This document shows positions 26,888 to 36,719 of a stretch of DNA of 64,000 bases, one piece after another. Below the pieces are notes generated by a model. That model saw only the letters and a list, made by a program, of their open reading frames with translations, was not told where the DNA came from and did not search any database. The position numbers and the translations under genes were made by a program. Each line of letters opens with the position of its first letter. The first letter of the stretch is position 1. This stretch comes from JAXGQD01 sp040766665 (GTDB lineage Bacteria > Bacillota > Clostridia > Saccharofermentanales > Fastidiosipilaceae): positions 210,804 through 274,803 of the forward strand of contig JAXGQD010000004.1 of NCBI GenBank assembly GCA_040766665.1. The letters are read 5' to 3'.

Positions 26888-27274
26888 TTATTTCTTCTTC
26901 AGTTCTTGGAGAATTTCAGCCAGCAATTCGTTGTCGGAAGGACCAGCAGGTGCTTCTTCTTCTTTGGGCTTTCTCATTCTGTTCACGGCTTTGACAATCA
27001 GGAAAACAGCCAATGCGATAAAGATGAAGCTGATAACGGCATTGATTAGCAAACCGTAAGAAATTGCGACTTCTTCGGCAGTAGCAGTAGCGGGAGTCAG
27101 CACGATCTTCAAATTGGCAAAATCGATACCGGCCAATAAATAACCCAGCAATGGCATCAGCACGTTGTTGACCAGCGAGTTAATAATCGCTCCAAACGCA
27201 CCGGCCATGACCACACCGACGGCCATGTCAATGACATTACCCCTAGAAATAAATTCTTTAAATTCTTTGAGCAT
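26888..27274 (-). CDS. mscL: Large-conductance mechanosensitive channel
   Basis: MscL opens under membrane tension to release solutes during osmotic downshock. The 128-residue protein has the S1 helix and pore helix LKEFKEFISRGNVIDMAVGV with GAFGAIINSLVNNVLMPLLG, a second membrane helix (LLINAVISFIFIALAVFLIV), and a charged C-terminal bundle (DNELLAEILQELKKK). The ATG at 27274 has GGAGGCG upstream. It has its own terminator and is probably monocistronic. Confidence 0.95.
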   Translation of the reverse strand: MLKEFKEFISRGNVIDMAVGVVMAGAFGAIINSLVNNVLMPLLGYLLAGIDFANLKIVLTPATATAEEVAISYGLLINAVISFIFIALAVFLIVKAVNRMRKPKEEEAPAGPSDNELLAEILQELKKK

Positions 27275-27294
27275 ATATACGCCTCCCAAAAATA

Positions 27295-27322
27295 ATAACC
27301 GGGCCGTTTAGTACAGCCCGGT
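27295..27322 (-). terminator. Intrinsic terminator after the P-loop gene
   Basis: AACCGGGC pairs perfectly with GCCCGGTT around about ten bases. On the minus strand it is followed by ATTATTTTTGG. Confidence 0.65.
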
Positions 27323-27380
27323 TCATCATACAATAAAAACTATCAAATGTGTTTTATTAGCAAGTAGTAATCCTTACAAT

Positions 27381-27794
27381 TTAAAGACAAAACTTTGCTA
27401 AATCTGCGGGCAAATCGTTGATATCTGCACTGAGCAAGAGGGTAGCGTTAAACTCATGTTCTGTCGAAAATTTATCTAAATCATTGGCAAAAACCGTCAA
27501 CTCTTCGATGGAATCCGATTGTGCAACTTTGAAAATACTGTCAATAAAAAGCTCGTTCATATCAAAATCTTTGGCGGCAATCCCTGCGAGGAAACTTAAA
27601 AGTTCCTTAAAGCTCGCGACCGGGTACTCCGAAACATCAACCAGGCGAATTTGGGGCTTGAGAGAACGGTCCAGTCTGCGTCCTCTTTCGATACACGCGA
27701 CATTCAGATGCTCGTCAATGGCCATGTGATTGAGTTGGTCCACCATCCGGCTCGTCTTGCCGCTGCCCTTAGGTCCGATTACAATTTTAATCAT
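27381..27794 (-). CDS. Small P-loop NTPase of unknown function
   Basis: A 137-residue protein with a clear Walker A loop at the N terminus (IVIGPKGSGKTSRM). It resembles short P-loop proteins of Clostridia that are often annotated as ATP-binding proteins, and it recalls a truncated thymidine-kinase-like or RecA-like fold. LFIDSIFKVA near residue 85 could be a Walker B-like strand. I do not recognise a specific function. GGGAGAT precedes the ATG. It has its own terminator and no operon partner, with mscL downstream in the same direction. Confidence 0.7.
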   Translation of the reverse strand: MIKIVIGPKGSGKTSRMVDQLNHMAIDEHLNVACIERGRRLDRSLKPQIRLVDVSEYPVASFKELLSFLAGIAAKDFDMNELFIDSIFKVAQSDSIEELTVFANDLDKFSTEHEFNATLLLSADINDLPADLAKFCL

Positions 27795-27992
27795 AAGCTA
27801 TCTCCCTTGAAGTGGTATTCGCTTGCTCAGCTGTCTTCATTGTAAACCATGTGTTAAGAAATTCAAACGCAAAAGCAGGTGAAAGAGCATGTCGAAATTG
27901 TAACTTTTCTTGAATCTGAGTTCGCTTATGCTGCCGGATCAGTAGTGTTCAGCCCTTCAAATTAGGGTGGTGGCTTAGTCAGTGGTTGGGCA

Positions 27993-29407
27993 TGCGGACA
28001 AAAAGTTGGACATAGATGCAGGAGGTAAATCTGCATGTATAGTCGAAGTCATGGATTACGTATTAAGTGTTTACGATGAGATTGGGAAGATTAAATAAGA
28101 CGGTAAAGACATTGAAGTATCCCAGCCGAGGCTCTTTACAAGGCTGGATTAAACGTCGAGCGGGAACACTTCCGGAGATCAAAGAAATTCGCATCAAAAG
28201 AAGAGACGCAAGTTCACTGCTGAAATGAAACGCGAAACCATTCAACGATGCATCGAACAAAACCCCTATCCCTATTGCTGTCGCCAAAGAGCTTGGCGTA
28301 GAGAACCGACAAATCTATACTTGGCATGAAAACTACAAGAGGAAGGATTGGTGAACATTGCCAAGAAAAAACCACCCCAAGCAAATGGAGCTACTCCGTC
28401 TGATGCAGAGCTGATGAAGCAGATGAAGGCTGAAATGCGTCACATGCAGATGCAAATCGACATTCTCAATGAAACACTCAAAGTGCTAAAAAAAGGCCCC
28501 GGCGTCATCCCGAGTCAACTGAAGAACTCGGAAAAGGTAGTGATCGTTGATGCCATACGGGGAAAGTATTCACTACCGGAGTTACTAGAAGAACTCCAGC
28601 TGAAACGAAGCAGTTACTATTACCACAAAAGCAGAAAAGATTCATCGAATCCATACGAAATAGTCAGAGGAAGACTGCGAGAACTGTTTAAAGCAAACCA
28701 TAGAAGGTACGGTTACAGACGGCTCAAGGTGCTGTTGCAACGAGAGGAAATTCGGATATCGGAGAAGATTATCCGACGTCTGATGAAAGCGGAAAGGTTG
28801 GTTGCTAAAGGACATAAGCGTCTCCGTTATAACTCTTATCTCGGAGAATCAGTCCTCCGCCTAATCTATTGGAACGTGACTTTCATGCGGATGCGCCAAA
28901 CCGTGTCTGGCTCACAGACATCACCGAGTTTGCCATACCGGCAGGCAAGGTCTATTTGAGCCCCATTATTGATTGTTATGATGGTCTGGTGGTCTCACGA
29001 AGCATGGGTGTGAGCCCTAATGCCGACTGGCTAACAAGAGCCTTGATTTAGCCGTAGCGTCTTCAAAAGGAGCAAAGCCGATTATCCATAGTGACCGCGG
29101 AGCACACTACCGATGGCCGGGATGGCTAAAACGCATAAAGAAATACGGCCTAACACGCTCCATGTCGAAGAAGGGCTGTTCTCCTGACAATGCAGCCTGT
29201 GAAGGTTTCTTTGGAAGATTGAAAAATGAGGTTTTTATGGTGAGGATTTTAATGGATACAGCATTCAAGCATTCATCCCATATATCGATGAATACATCGA
29301 TTGGTATAACGACACGCGAATCAAAGTGAGCTTGAACCAAATGAGTCCACGAGAATTTCGCCGGTCAAAGGTTATTGCGCGTAAAACCGTCCAACTTTTT
29401 GTCCGCA
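27993..29407 (+). mobile_element. IS3 family insertion sequence, decayed
   Basis: A 1415-base element with perfect 19-base terminal inverted repeats: TGCGGACAAAAAGTTGGAC at 27993-28011 and its reverse complement at 29389-29407. The ends start TG and end CA, as in the IS150-like group. No clear target duplication was found. Both transposase frames are broken. A family C hairpin repeat starts 15 bases past its right end. Confidence 0.88.
28035..29395 (+). pseudogene. IS3 family transposase (orfA and orfB), multiple frameshifts
   Basis: orfA starts at 28035 after AGGAGG (MYSRSHGLRIKCLR), stops early, and continues in other frames through a helix-turn-helix region (QNTPIPIAVAKELGVEN-like). orfB (from about 28540) has SSYYYHKSRK and HRRYGYRRLKVLL of the IS150-type integrase. 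It then shifts near 28865 into LTDITEFAIPAGKVYLSP and IIDCYDG, stops near 29049, and shifts again to IIHSDRGAHYR and SPDNAACEGFFGRLKNE. At least four indels are needed to rebuild it, so this copy cannot make an active transposase as sequenced. Confidence 0.85.
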
Positions 29408-29421
29408 CCCCCAAGGCAAGC

Positions 29422-29477
29422 TGGCCAATAATTGCGGCAATCCCAGACTTCGTTGGGACCACCGAAAAAATTGCCCA
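29422..29477 (-). repeat. Intergenic hairpin repeat, family C, copy 3
   Basis: In reverse orientation to the copies at 2.1 kb. It contains CGAAGTCTGGGAT with the outer arms TGGCCAAT and a degenerate ATTGCCCA. It lies between the right end of the IS3 element and the rnfB terminator. Confidence 0.65.
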
Positions 29478-29514
29478 AGCAGCAAATAAGACGACAAACA
29501 ATCCTTCAAAGCCA

Positions 29515-29550
29515 CAAAAAAAGACGCCATCCCAGGGTCAGCGTCTTTTT
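29515..29550 (-). terminator. Terminator of the rnf operon
   Basis: AAAAAGACGC and GCGTCTTTTT are perfect arms around 12 bases. The symmetrical A and T runs suggest it works in both directions. Confidence 0.8.
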
Positions 29551-29614
29551 AAAATATCGGTAAGGCTATTACAATCGTCGCTCCGGAATCACCAAAGCAG
29601 CCAAATCAGAAAAA

Positions 29615-30471
29615 CTAAGCCGATGCAACCGCCTTGTCTTCCTTCGAACCCGGGATGACGTCTGCTTTGACAAACTGTTCAATGATGGCGTTGGTCGGAG
29701 CAAACCTCGACACAAGCGCCGCAGTTAACACAGCCGTCCGGATTGATGACCGCCACCGACGATTCCATCGAAATCGTGTTTTCAGGGCAGGAGCTTTGAC
29801 ACATTTGGTGCAGCCGATGCAGGAAACGGTGCAGACTTTACGGGAGAAAGCGCCGGGCAGGGGATTGCGGCAGCGCACACTGAAACGTTTCGCGGGATCC
29901 TGCATTGCAATGAGCTTTTTGGGGCAGGCCGCCACGCATTTTTCACAGCCGCGGCAACGCACCGGACTGATGACAGCCAGGCCGTTGATCATGTCAATAG
30001 CTCCGAAGGGGCAGGCGCGTTGGCAGTCGGCTTTACCCAGACAACCGAAGTCACAGGCTTTTTGGCCGTTGAAGACCTGGGCTGCCGCCATACAGGAATC
30101 GATACCGACGTAGTTGTATTTTTCACCGGCTTTGCTGCGGTCGCCATTGCAACGGACCACGGCTACTTTGCGAGAGGAAACGAGACCGACTTGGACGCCC
30201 ATGATGCGACCGATGTTTTGCGCGGTGCTTTCGCCACCCGGCGTGCAGAGCGTCAATTCGACCTTGCCTTCAACCACGGCGGCTGCGTAGGCATCGCGGC
30301 CCGCTTGGCCGCAAGCGCCGCAATTGGCTCCGGGCAGGGCCTCACGCACCTCGTCGATGCGCGGGTCGGTTTCGACGTGAAGATTTTTGCCGCATAACTC
30401 AGTATGATGCCAAACACCAATCCCAGACCTGCCATGATGGCCACCGCATTGCTGATTTGAGTGTAGTTCAT
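29615..30471 (-). pseudogene. rnfB: RnfB, ferredoxin-like subunit of the Rnf complex, three frameshifts
   Basis: RnfB passes electrons from ferredoxin into the Rnf complex. The N-terminal membrane anchor (MNYTQISNAVAIMAGLGLVF) is in one frame. A missing base near 30383 moves the rest into a second frame with ANCGACGQAG and the ferredoxin motifs CRGCEKCVAACPK and CIGCTKC. A further indel near 29808 and an opposite one near 29703 are needed to read the last cluster CVNCGACVEVCP and the tail TNAIIEQF. In the first cluster motif the third Cys is Arg (GQAGRDAYA). This could be decay or poor sequence; the other four rnf frames are intact. Confidence 0.85.
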
Positions 30472-30525
30472 GTTTAACCCTTTCTGTCCGGGGAGGTACC
30501 CGGTCTTTGTTTTGCCACTAAGCGC

Positions 30526-31104
30526 TTACGCCAGACCCGTAAAGCCGAAGAAGGCCAGAGAGAGCAGCGAAGCAGCGATCAGTGAAGCCGGGAAGCCTTT
30601 GAAGGAGGGCGGGATGTCAGCCAGTTCCATACGTTCGCGGATACCCGAGAAGATGACGATGGCGACCATAAAGCCAAAACCGGCAAAAGCCCCGTTCAAC
30701 ACGGACATCAGCAAATCAAGCTGCTTGTCGATGTTCAGGATACAAACGCCTAAAACAGCGCAGTTGGTGGTGATGAGCGGCAGATACACACCCAGAGCTT
30801 TATAAAGTCCGGCGCTGGTCTTTTTGAGAAAGAGTTCAACAAATTGCACCAAGGCGGCGATGACTAAAATAAAGGAGAGGGTCTGCAAATAGCCTAAGCC
30901 CAGCGGATCGAGGATCCAGGCTTGGAGCATCCAGGTGATAGCAGATGAGACGGCCATAACGAAGACGACAGCCGCGCCCATGCCGATAGCGGTCGAGGTT
31001 TTTTTCGAAACGCCCAAGAAAGGGCAGATTCCCAAAAATTTGACCAGGATAACGTTTTCGATGAAAACGGAGGTGATAAAGGCGGTAAAAATGGCTTCAA
31101 TCAT
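30526..31104 (-). CDS. rnfA: Rnf complex subunit A
   Basis: RnfA is a six-helix inner-membrane subunit of the ferredoxin:NAD+ oxidoreductase and, with RnfE, holds a buried iron-sulfur cluster. The 192-residue protein has typical length. The motif NVILVKFLGICPFLGVSKK contains the cluster Cys of the first half, and TNCAVLGVCI the second. Its start overlaps the rnfE stop by four bases, which implies translational coupling. Confidence 0.95.
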   Translation of the reverse strand: MIEAIFTAFITSVFIENVILVKFLGICPFLGVSKKTSTAIGMGAAVVFVMAVSSAITWMLQAWILDPLGLGYLQTLSFILVIAALVQFVELFLKKTSAGLYKALGVYLPLITTNCAVLGVCILNIDKQLDLLMSVLNGAFAGFGFMVAIVIFSGIRERMELADIPPSFKGFPASLIAASLLSLAFFGFTGLA

Positions 31105-31793
31105 AGCGCGTCACCTTCCTTTGTTTCTTTACTGCTGCAGTTGTCACATTCATCACTTTCTGGGCAGTCCGTGCAGCCGGAGCCTTTACTCAAGTCCACT
31201 TTGACCAGCTTTAACTTGTTCATTAAAGCGATGAGCAGACCAAAGGTGATGAATCCGCCCGGAGGCAGAATGGCGATCAGGGCAGGGGAGTAAGAGGCGC
31301 CCAGGATGTTCAAACCGAAAATACTGCCGGTGCCGATGAGCTCGCGGATGGCGGCCATCACGGTGAGGGCGATGGTGAATCCAATGCCCATTCCAATGCC
31401 GTCCATAGCTGAGAGACCGACGCTGTTCTTTCCAGCAAAAGCCTCAGCTCTCGCCAGAATGATGCAGTTAACAACGATTAGCGGGATGTAGATACCCAGG
31501 GCTTTATCAAGGGCCGGGACATAAGCTTTGAGCAAGAGCTGCACAATCGTTACGAAGCCGGCGATGATGGTGACATAAGCCGGAATACGCACTTTATCGG
31601 GGATGATTTTACGCAGTAGGGAAATCACCACGTTTGAGCCAAAGAGCACTAACGTGGTGGCCAGCCCCATGCCCACACCGTTGATTGCCGAAGTCGTGAC
31701 AGCCAAGGTCGGACAGGTGCCAAGCACCAGACGGAATGTGGGGTTTTCTTCCCAAAGGCCATTAAGTAAGGTTTTAAAGGCTTTACCTTTCAT
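31101..31793 (-). CDS. rnfE: Rnf complex subunit E, Cys-rich tail
   Basis: RnfE is the membrane partner of RnfA with inverted topology. The 230-residue protein shows NPTFRLVLGTCPTLAVTTSA and VVNCIILARAEAFA with the conserved cysteines, and about six hydrophobic segments. The last ~25 residues (GCTDCPESDECDNCSSKE) add five cysteines outside the membrane core. They could bind a metal, or they may be dispensable; this is inference. It lies two bases after the rnfDG stop. Confidence 0.93.
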   Translation of the reverse strand: MKGKAFKTLLNGLWEENPTFRLVLGTCPTLAVTTSAINGVGMGLATTLVLFGSNVVISLLRKIIPDKVRIPAYVTIIAGFVTIVQLLLKAYVPALDKALGIYIPLIVVNCIILARAEAFAGKNSVGLSAMDGIGMGIGFTIALTVMAAIRELIGTGSIFGLNILGASYSPALIAILPPGGFITFGLLIALMNKLKLVKVDLSKGSGCTDCPESDECDNCSSKETKEGDAL

Positions 31794-31795
31794 GA

Positions 31796-33361
31796 TTAAG
31801 CTCCCTCCTTCGCCAGAATAGCAGCCAGGTCCAGACCTGACTGGGCGGCAGACGTGACCGCTTGAGATGTGATGGTTGCAGAAGCAATCGCATCGATTTC
31901 GTGGGCGGCTCCTGTACCCATGCCGGCTTTTGCCACGGTCAAGGGGGGCGTACCCAACTTGCCGTTATAGCGTTCATAGAATTCCGGTGCAGCAGCATTG
32001 GCTCCGAGACCCGGGGTTTCGGTGTTGCTGATGAGGCGCAAGCCTGAAACACTAAGATTTTCAGCTTCGACGCCGAGCATGACACGAATCGTGCCACCGT
32101 AGCCTTTGGTGTCGATGATGAAGACGTAGCCGACGGTTTTGCCATCTGCTTCTGCGCGATAGACTTCCTGAACCTGATTGCTGCTATCTTTCGCAGCGGC
32201 TCCTTCAATAAGCGTGAAACTTTGTGCTGTAGGCATGACTTCTTGCTGCAGCGCAACCTGATCGGCGACACCGCGCGCGGCGATGGTCGGGGCGGTCATT
32301 TGGTAGACAAAGGCTAGCAATAGCGTCGTAAAAAAGCAGATAAAGAAAAGGGAAACAGCAGGACTAAGCAGTTTTTCATTGACTTTCAATCCTCCAAACG
32401 TTCTGGGTGCTGTGAAGCGGTCAATCAGGGGAACCAGCAGATTCATAATCAGAATCGAATAGGAAACGCCCTCCGGATAACCGCCGAAGCGTCTGATGAT
32501 AAAGCTGAGGAAACCGCAGCCCAGAGCAAAGATGACCTCGCCCTTGATGCTCATCGGTGAAGTGGTGTAATCGTTCGCCATAAAGAAGGCGCCGAGAATC
32601 AAACCACCGGACATGATTTGGAAAAGAAAATCGCCCTGCATGAAGCCTTCGGCCGAAAACATCGTGCCCAGTAAACCGGCACTTAGTGTATAGATGACAG
32701 GGATATGCCAGCTGATGACTTTGCGGATCAGCAGGTAGGCACCGCCCAGCAAAATCGCCAGCGTCGAAGCTTCACCCAGACAGCCACCGATTTGATTGAT
32801 GAAGAGCTCCAAGTGAGAGGGAAGACCGGCCGCCACATCTGTCACCCCTGCGGCAATTTCTTGTTTGTAAACCGTCAAAGGCGTAGCGGAGGATACCGCG
32901 TCCGCACCTTTGATAACGTAGGAAGTCATCTGCACAGGCCAGGACGCCATCAGCATCGCACGTGCTGCCAGCGCCGGATTGATAAAGTTGGAGCCGATGC
33001 CTCCGAAGAGCATTTTCACCACGATAATGGCAAAAGCCGAGCCGATGACCATCATCCACCAAGGCACCAGAGACGAAACGTTGAGCGCCAGCAAAAGCCC
33101 CGTCACCAAGGCGCTTAGGTCACCAATAGTCTGCGGCTTTTTCATGAAATGATTCCAGAGGTATTCACTGAGCACTGCAGCAGCCATCGCCACGACGATG
33201 AGCACAGCCGCACGCCAACCATAGTTGTAAATCGAAACCAGCGAAGCCGGTGCCAGCGCGATTAACACGTCACGCATCAGCGTGGAGGTGTTGGTTTCGC
33301 GCCTGATATGCGGTGAAGAACCACCGGTCAGGATGAATTTTTGTTCTAATACTTCTGCCAT
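31796..33361 (-). CDS. RnfD-RnfG fusion, Rnf complex
   Basis: Residues 1 to about 320 form RnfD, with about nine hydrophobic segments and the covalent-FMN site SSATPLTVYK near residue 160. After a short link (LNEKLLSPAVSL) comes a membrane anchor and an RnfG periplasmic domain, with its own FMN site near residue 494 (DAIASATITSQAV, where most RnfG have SGAT). RnfD and RnfG are normally separate proteins on the electron path to NAD+. Here no stop or frame change separates them, and the combined 521 residues match the sum of both. The gene sits in the standard C-D-G-E-A-B order. Confidence 0.9.
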   Translation of the reverse strand: MAEVLEQKFILTGGSSPHIRRETNTSTLMRDVLIALAPASLVSIYNYGWRAAVLIVVAMAAAVLSEYLWNHFMKKPQTIGDLSALVTGLLLALNVSSLVPWWMMVIGSAFAIIVVKMLFGGIGSNFINPALAARAMLMASWPVQMTSYVIKGADAVSSATPLTVYKQEIAAGVTDVAAGLPSHLELFINQIGGCLGEASTLAILLGGAYLLIRKVISWHIPVIYTLSAGLLGTMFSAEGFMQGDFLFQIMSGGLILGAFFMANDYTTSPMSIKGEVIFALGCGFLSFIIRRFGGYPEGVSYSILIMNLLVPLIDRFTAPRTFGGLKVNEKLLSPAVSLFFICFFTTLLLAFVYQMTAPTIAARGVADQVALQQEVMPTAQSFTLIEGAAAKDSSNQVQEVYRAEADGKTVGYVFIIDTKGYGGTIRVMLGVEAENLSVSGLRLISNTETPGLGANAAAPEFYERYNGKLGTPPLTVAKAGMGTGAAHEIDAIASATITSQAVTSAAQSGLDLAAILAKEGA

Positions 33362-33363
33362 GC

Positions 33364-34752
33364 TCAGGCCTCCTTCTTCGTTTGATCGTCTTTGAGACCC
33401 TGTGCTGCCAGCGCCGCCTCGGCATTACGTTTCGCAATGTCGCGCACTTGCTGATTGCGGTATTTAGCCTTACCCATACGGAAAGACTGCACGAGATAAC
33501 GCGAAGCAGGGCAGACGTAAACGCAGGAACCGCATTCGATACAATCCATCAAATGAAGATCGACTGCTTCCTGATAACGTTCGTTGACCACCATCAGATT
33601 AATGGCAAAAGGCTGCAAAGCAATCGGACAAACCTGCGCACAGCGGCTGCAGCGGATGCAAGCCGACTCGGTCGCCGTATTGATTTCATCCTTGCTCATC
33701 GCCAAAACCGCATTGGTCTGGCGCAGCACGGTATTCTCCGGCGCAATCTGCGAGACACCCATCATTGGGCCGCCCATGATGACTTTTGCCGGTTCCTCAA
33801 CGAAACCACCACAATAATCAAAGACTTCCTTCAGTGAAGTACCCACAGGCACCCAGATGTTTTTCGGGTTGCGAATGCAATTCCCATCAACGGTGATGCG
33901 TCGTCTGACCAGCGGCATGCCCGTTTCAAAGTATTCGGCAAAATACGAAACCGTATTTATACTCAATACCAAAACCCCAATGCTGGAGGGCAACTTACCC
34001 GAAGGCAGTTCACGTCCGGTCATGGCATAAATTAACTGTTTTTCACCGCCCTGAGGATAACGGGTCTGCAATTTCATGACATCGATGTGCGGATCATCCT
34101 CCGCCGCTTTGATCAGTCGGTCAATTGCTGTTTGTTTGTTATCTTCAATCCCGATGATGGCATTTTCTATCCCTGTCATTTCCAGGGCTAAGTTAATGCC
34201 GCGAATCACCTGTAAAGGATTCTCAATCATTTCGCGGTAGTCGGAGGTGATGTAAGGCTCACATTCCGCACCGTTAATCAGCAGGACATCAAACTTGTCG
34301 CCCGGAGGAGGTGTCAGCTTGAAGTACGTGGGGAAGCCTGCACCACCTAAACCGACCAGTCCCGAATCACGGATGGCCTGAATCATCTTGGCCGGCTCCT
34401 TCGTGCTAATCGGTTTTAAATCGGGATGTTTGGCCTGTTCACCATCCGAATTAATAATCACGGAGGTGATTCGCTCACCATTGGCTGCCGGTTCCGGACG
34501 AACCGCTTCCACCGTTCCGGAAACCGATGCGTGGATCGGCACAGACAGCGGCGCTTTGGAATCACCGATGATCTGACCGACATAGACATAGTCTCCCTTG
34601 GCCACCGTCGGAGTACATTCCGCGCCGATATGCTGGCGCATCGGTATGACTACCTTGGCCGGTATCGGCAAAACCTCCGATTCATGGTCAGCCGTCCGCT
34701 TGTGCTCAGGCGGATGAATGCCGCCTCGAAATTTCTTAATCGACTTAAGCAA
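33364..34752 (-). CDS. rnfC: Rnf complex subunit C, NADH-binding
   Basis: RnfC is the cytosolic subunit that binds NADH and FMN and carries two [4Fe-4S] clusters. FRGGIHPPEHK opens the protein. The nucleotide-binding region GLVGLGGAGFPTYFKL is near residue 135, and cluster motifs CIRCSRCAQVCP and CIECGSCVYVCP are near residues 365 and 405. I prefer the TTG at 34752, which has GAGGTGA five bases upstream; a GTG at 34761 overlaps that site. It is the first gene of the rnf operon, and a TTGACA lies upstream at 34868-34873 on the minus strand as a possible -35 box. Confidence 0.94.
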   Translation of the reverse strand: MLKSIKKFRGGIHPPEHKRTADHESEVLPIPAKVVIPMRQHIGAECTPTVAKGDYVYVGQIIGDSKAPLSVPIHASVSGTVEAVRPEPAANGERITSVIINSDGEQAKHPDLKPISTKEPAKMIQAIRDSGLVGLGGAGFPTYFKLTPPPGDKFDVLLINGAECEPYITSDYREMIENPLQVIRGINLALEMTGIENAIIGIEDNKQTAIDRLIKAAEDDPHIDVMKLQTRYPQGGEKQLIYAMTGRELPSGKLPSSIGVLVLSINTVSYFAEYFETGMPLVRRRITVDGNCIRNPKNIWVPVGTSLKEVFDYCGGFVEEPAKVIMGGPMMGVSQIAPENTVLRQTNAVLAMSKDEINTATESACIRCSRCAQVCPIALQPFAINLMVVNERYQEAVDLHLMDCIECGSCVYVCPASRYLVQSFRMGKAKYRNQQVRDIAKRNAEAALAAQGLKDDQTKKEA

Positions 34753-35140
34753 TGACGTCACCTCTTTAAAATAAAATATTCAACTTGTATCAGGCGAGAA
34801 CTCTATTTTGTGTCTCTACTCATTTGCATAAATCGATTCGCTAAAAAACTAACAATTTAATGCAAACTGTCAAGAGAATATTATGTTTTAAGATGATGTT
34901 CGTCAAGTGTTACAGCTCACAGTTTCGCGGCTTTTTGGATATGCGACTTAGGTTTTTGGGGCGTCGCTTTGGGTGCGGAGATGCGGTGTGCTTTCTGTGG
35001 GGGTCATGGCAAAAATTACGCCAATCCAATTTGACGAGCAATTTTTGGGCTATAAATCAGTCGCTTTCAGTATTATGTGACATTTTTTACGCAAAACCAA
35101 TTTCAAAATCTCGACCGCTTGGATTAGCGAAAAAACTGTT

Positions 35141-36719
35141 ATGAAGTGACCCTTGTCAAGTATGTTTTTTATTCCGATTACATCATTTTTAAAACTCCCT
35201 TCCTAGAGGAAGGTTCAGAGGTTTGATTCGACAGTTCTCGGCATTGGCCATTCTGTTATACGCGGATTCGGTCATCCTTACCGCAGGTCAATGGTTCGCC
35301 GTGGAGTTCTACAGTCTTACGACGTGAATCACAGTTTCCTGTGTCAACAACTTTTTTTCGTAGTCACTCGAACCTGTCTGTCCATCAAAACCTCTGAACC
35401 TCCCTCCAGACATGGTGTCATGGATCTTTACTTTTGCTGTCTCTGCTGTTTGTGATCTGTTTTTTATCTTGTGGTTATTTGTACCGGTTCTCGGTGTTCT
35501 GTCATCATCCCCCAAACGAAACCGGCTAACTCTCGGGCGATAGCCGTTACCGCAACATTGTGTTTTTTGGACTGACGTTTCATGCGGTAGAATTTGCGCC
35601 TCAAGCGTTCGCTCGCACGATCCGCATACGCAATAACATCGGGCGCCTTTCCTTCTTGTCGTTTTCGTAAATCGCGAGACTTTTGCCCAATAGACCCTCG
35701 GGTATAACACTGAGCGGCTTCTACAAGCACTCTTCGGATATGGGTGTTTCCTGCTTTCGTAATGCTCGTTCGAATTTGTGTATCTCCACTGGAGTGCTCA
35801 CCTGGAACCAATCCAAGATAGGCGGCATAGTGGGCGGCTGTTCTAAACCGTTGGAAATCACTCGTTTCCACCAGAATGGTCATCGCACTATAAGTCTTAA
35901 TCCCTACGAAACAACGAAGCTGTTCTACTTTTTCTCGGTAGGCATCGAGTTCAGCAAACTCTTCTATCCGTCGATCAAAGGCGTCCAGCTTGTCACTCAG
36001 TTGCCGATAGCTCGAGAGGTATTCTTGCGAGTCTCCTTCAGAATCGGATCTAATGACAAACGACTGAGCCAGGTTAAATGGGCCGCCGTCCAGTAGCTTT
36101 TGTTACCGTCATACGCTTGGCCATTACGAAGACAAAGTCCCTGAATCTCTTGCTTGAGCATTTTGAACTTCTTTTTGTGGTCGTCTCGCATACGGATGTA
36201 CTGCTTGACCATGTCATCTTGAACGCTTGGGATATAGACGAGACTGTAAGTGCCATAGGCCAAGCTTTTGGCAATCTTTTCGGCATCGAGACGATCCGTC
36301 TTGATGCGATGTTTTGGTACCGGGGCATGCTGCTTGGCGCCATGATATGACAGGTGATGCCTTTTTGGCGCAACTGATAATAGAGGGTATAGCCCATGCA
36401 ACCCGCCTCATAGCCACAGATGAAGCTGACCTCGTCCTTGTCCGGATGTTGTAGAGGAAATTTTCTTCAATACGATTCAGATACTTCTCGATCAGTTGAC
36501 TGTCTGCATCCAAAGTCGTGTGAGCAAAGAGTTTGTCCTCTCCAGAACATACTAGGTTCTAAGCAGCACAGGGTGTAGCTGTTTTTGTGGACATCGATTC
36601 CGACATAAATTATACTTTTCATTGAGTGACCTCCATTGTATGCGGTAATGCCGCTGGCTGTTTAACACATTCCAGACTAACGGATAAATCCACGTTGTTG
36701 CAATGCGGGGTCACTTCAT
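35141..36719 (-). mobile_element. IS110 family insertion sequence (IS1111-like), decayed
   Basis: A broken IS110 transposase gene lies between perfect 12-base inverted repeats, ATGAAGTGACCC (35141-35152) and GGGTCACTTCAT (36708-36719). Inverted repeats near the ends are typical of the IS1111 subgroup. The exact ends are an estimate. Joining the flanks rebuilds a family B repeat, so this repeat was the target. Confidence 0.75.
35464..36622 (-). pseudogene. IS110 family transposase, several frameshifts
   Basis: From the ATG at 36622 (after GGAGGTCACTCA) the frame reads MKSIIYVGIDVHKNSYTLCC, the DEDD-domain start of IS110 transposases. It then shifts to LDADSQLIEKYLNRIEEN near 36513, shifts again to HRIKTDRLDAEKIAKSLAYG near 36330, and again to the C-terminal Transposase_20-type part SDFQRFRTAAHYAAYLGLVP with the stop at 35464. 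At least three or four indels break it, so it is inactive as sequenced. Confidence 0.85.
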
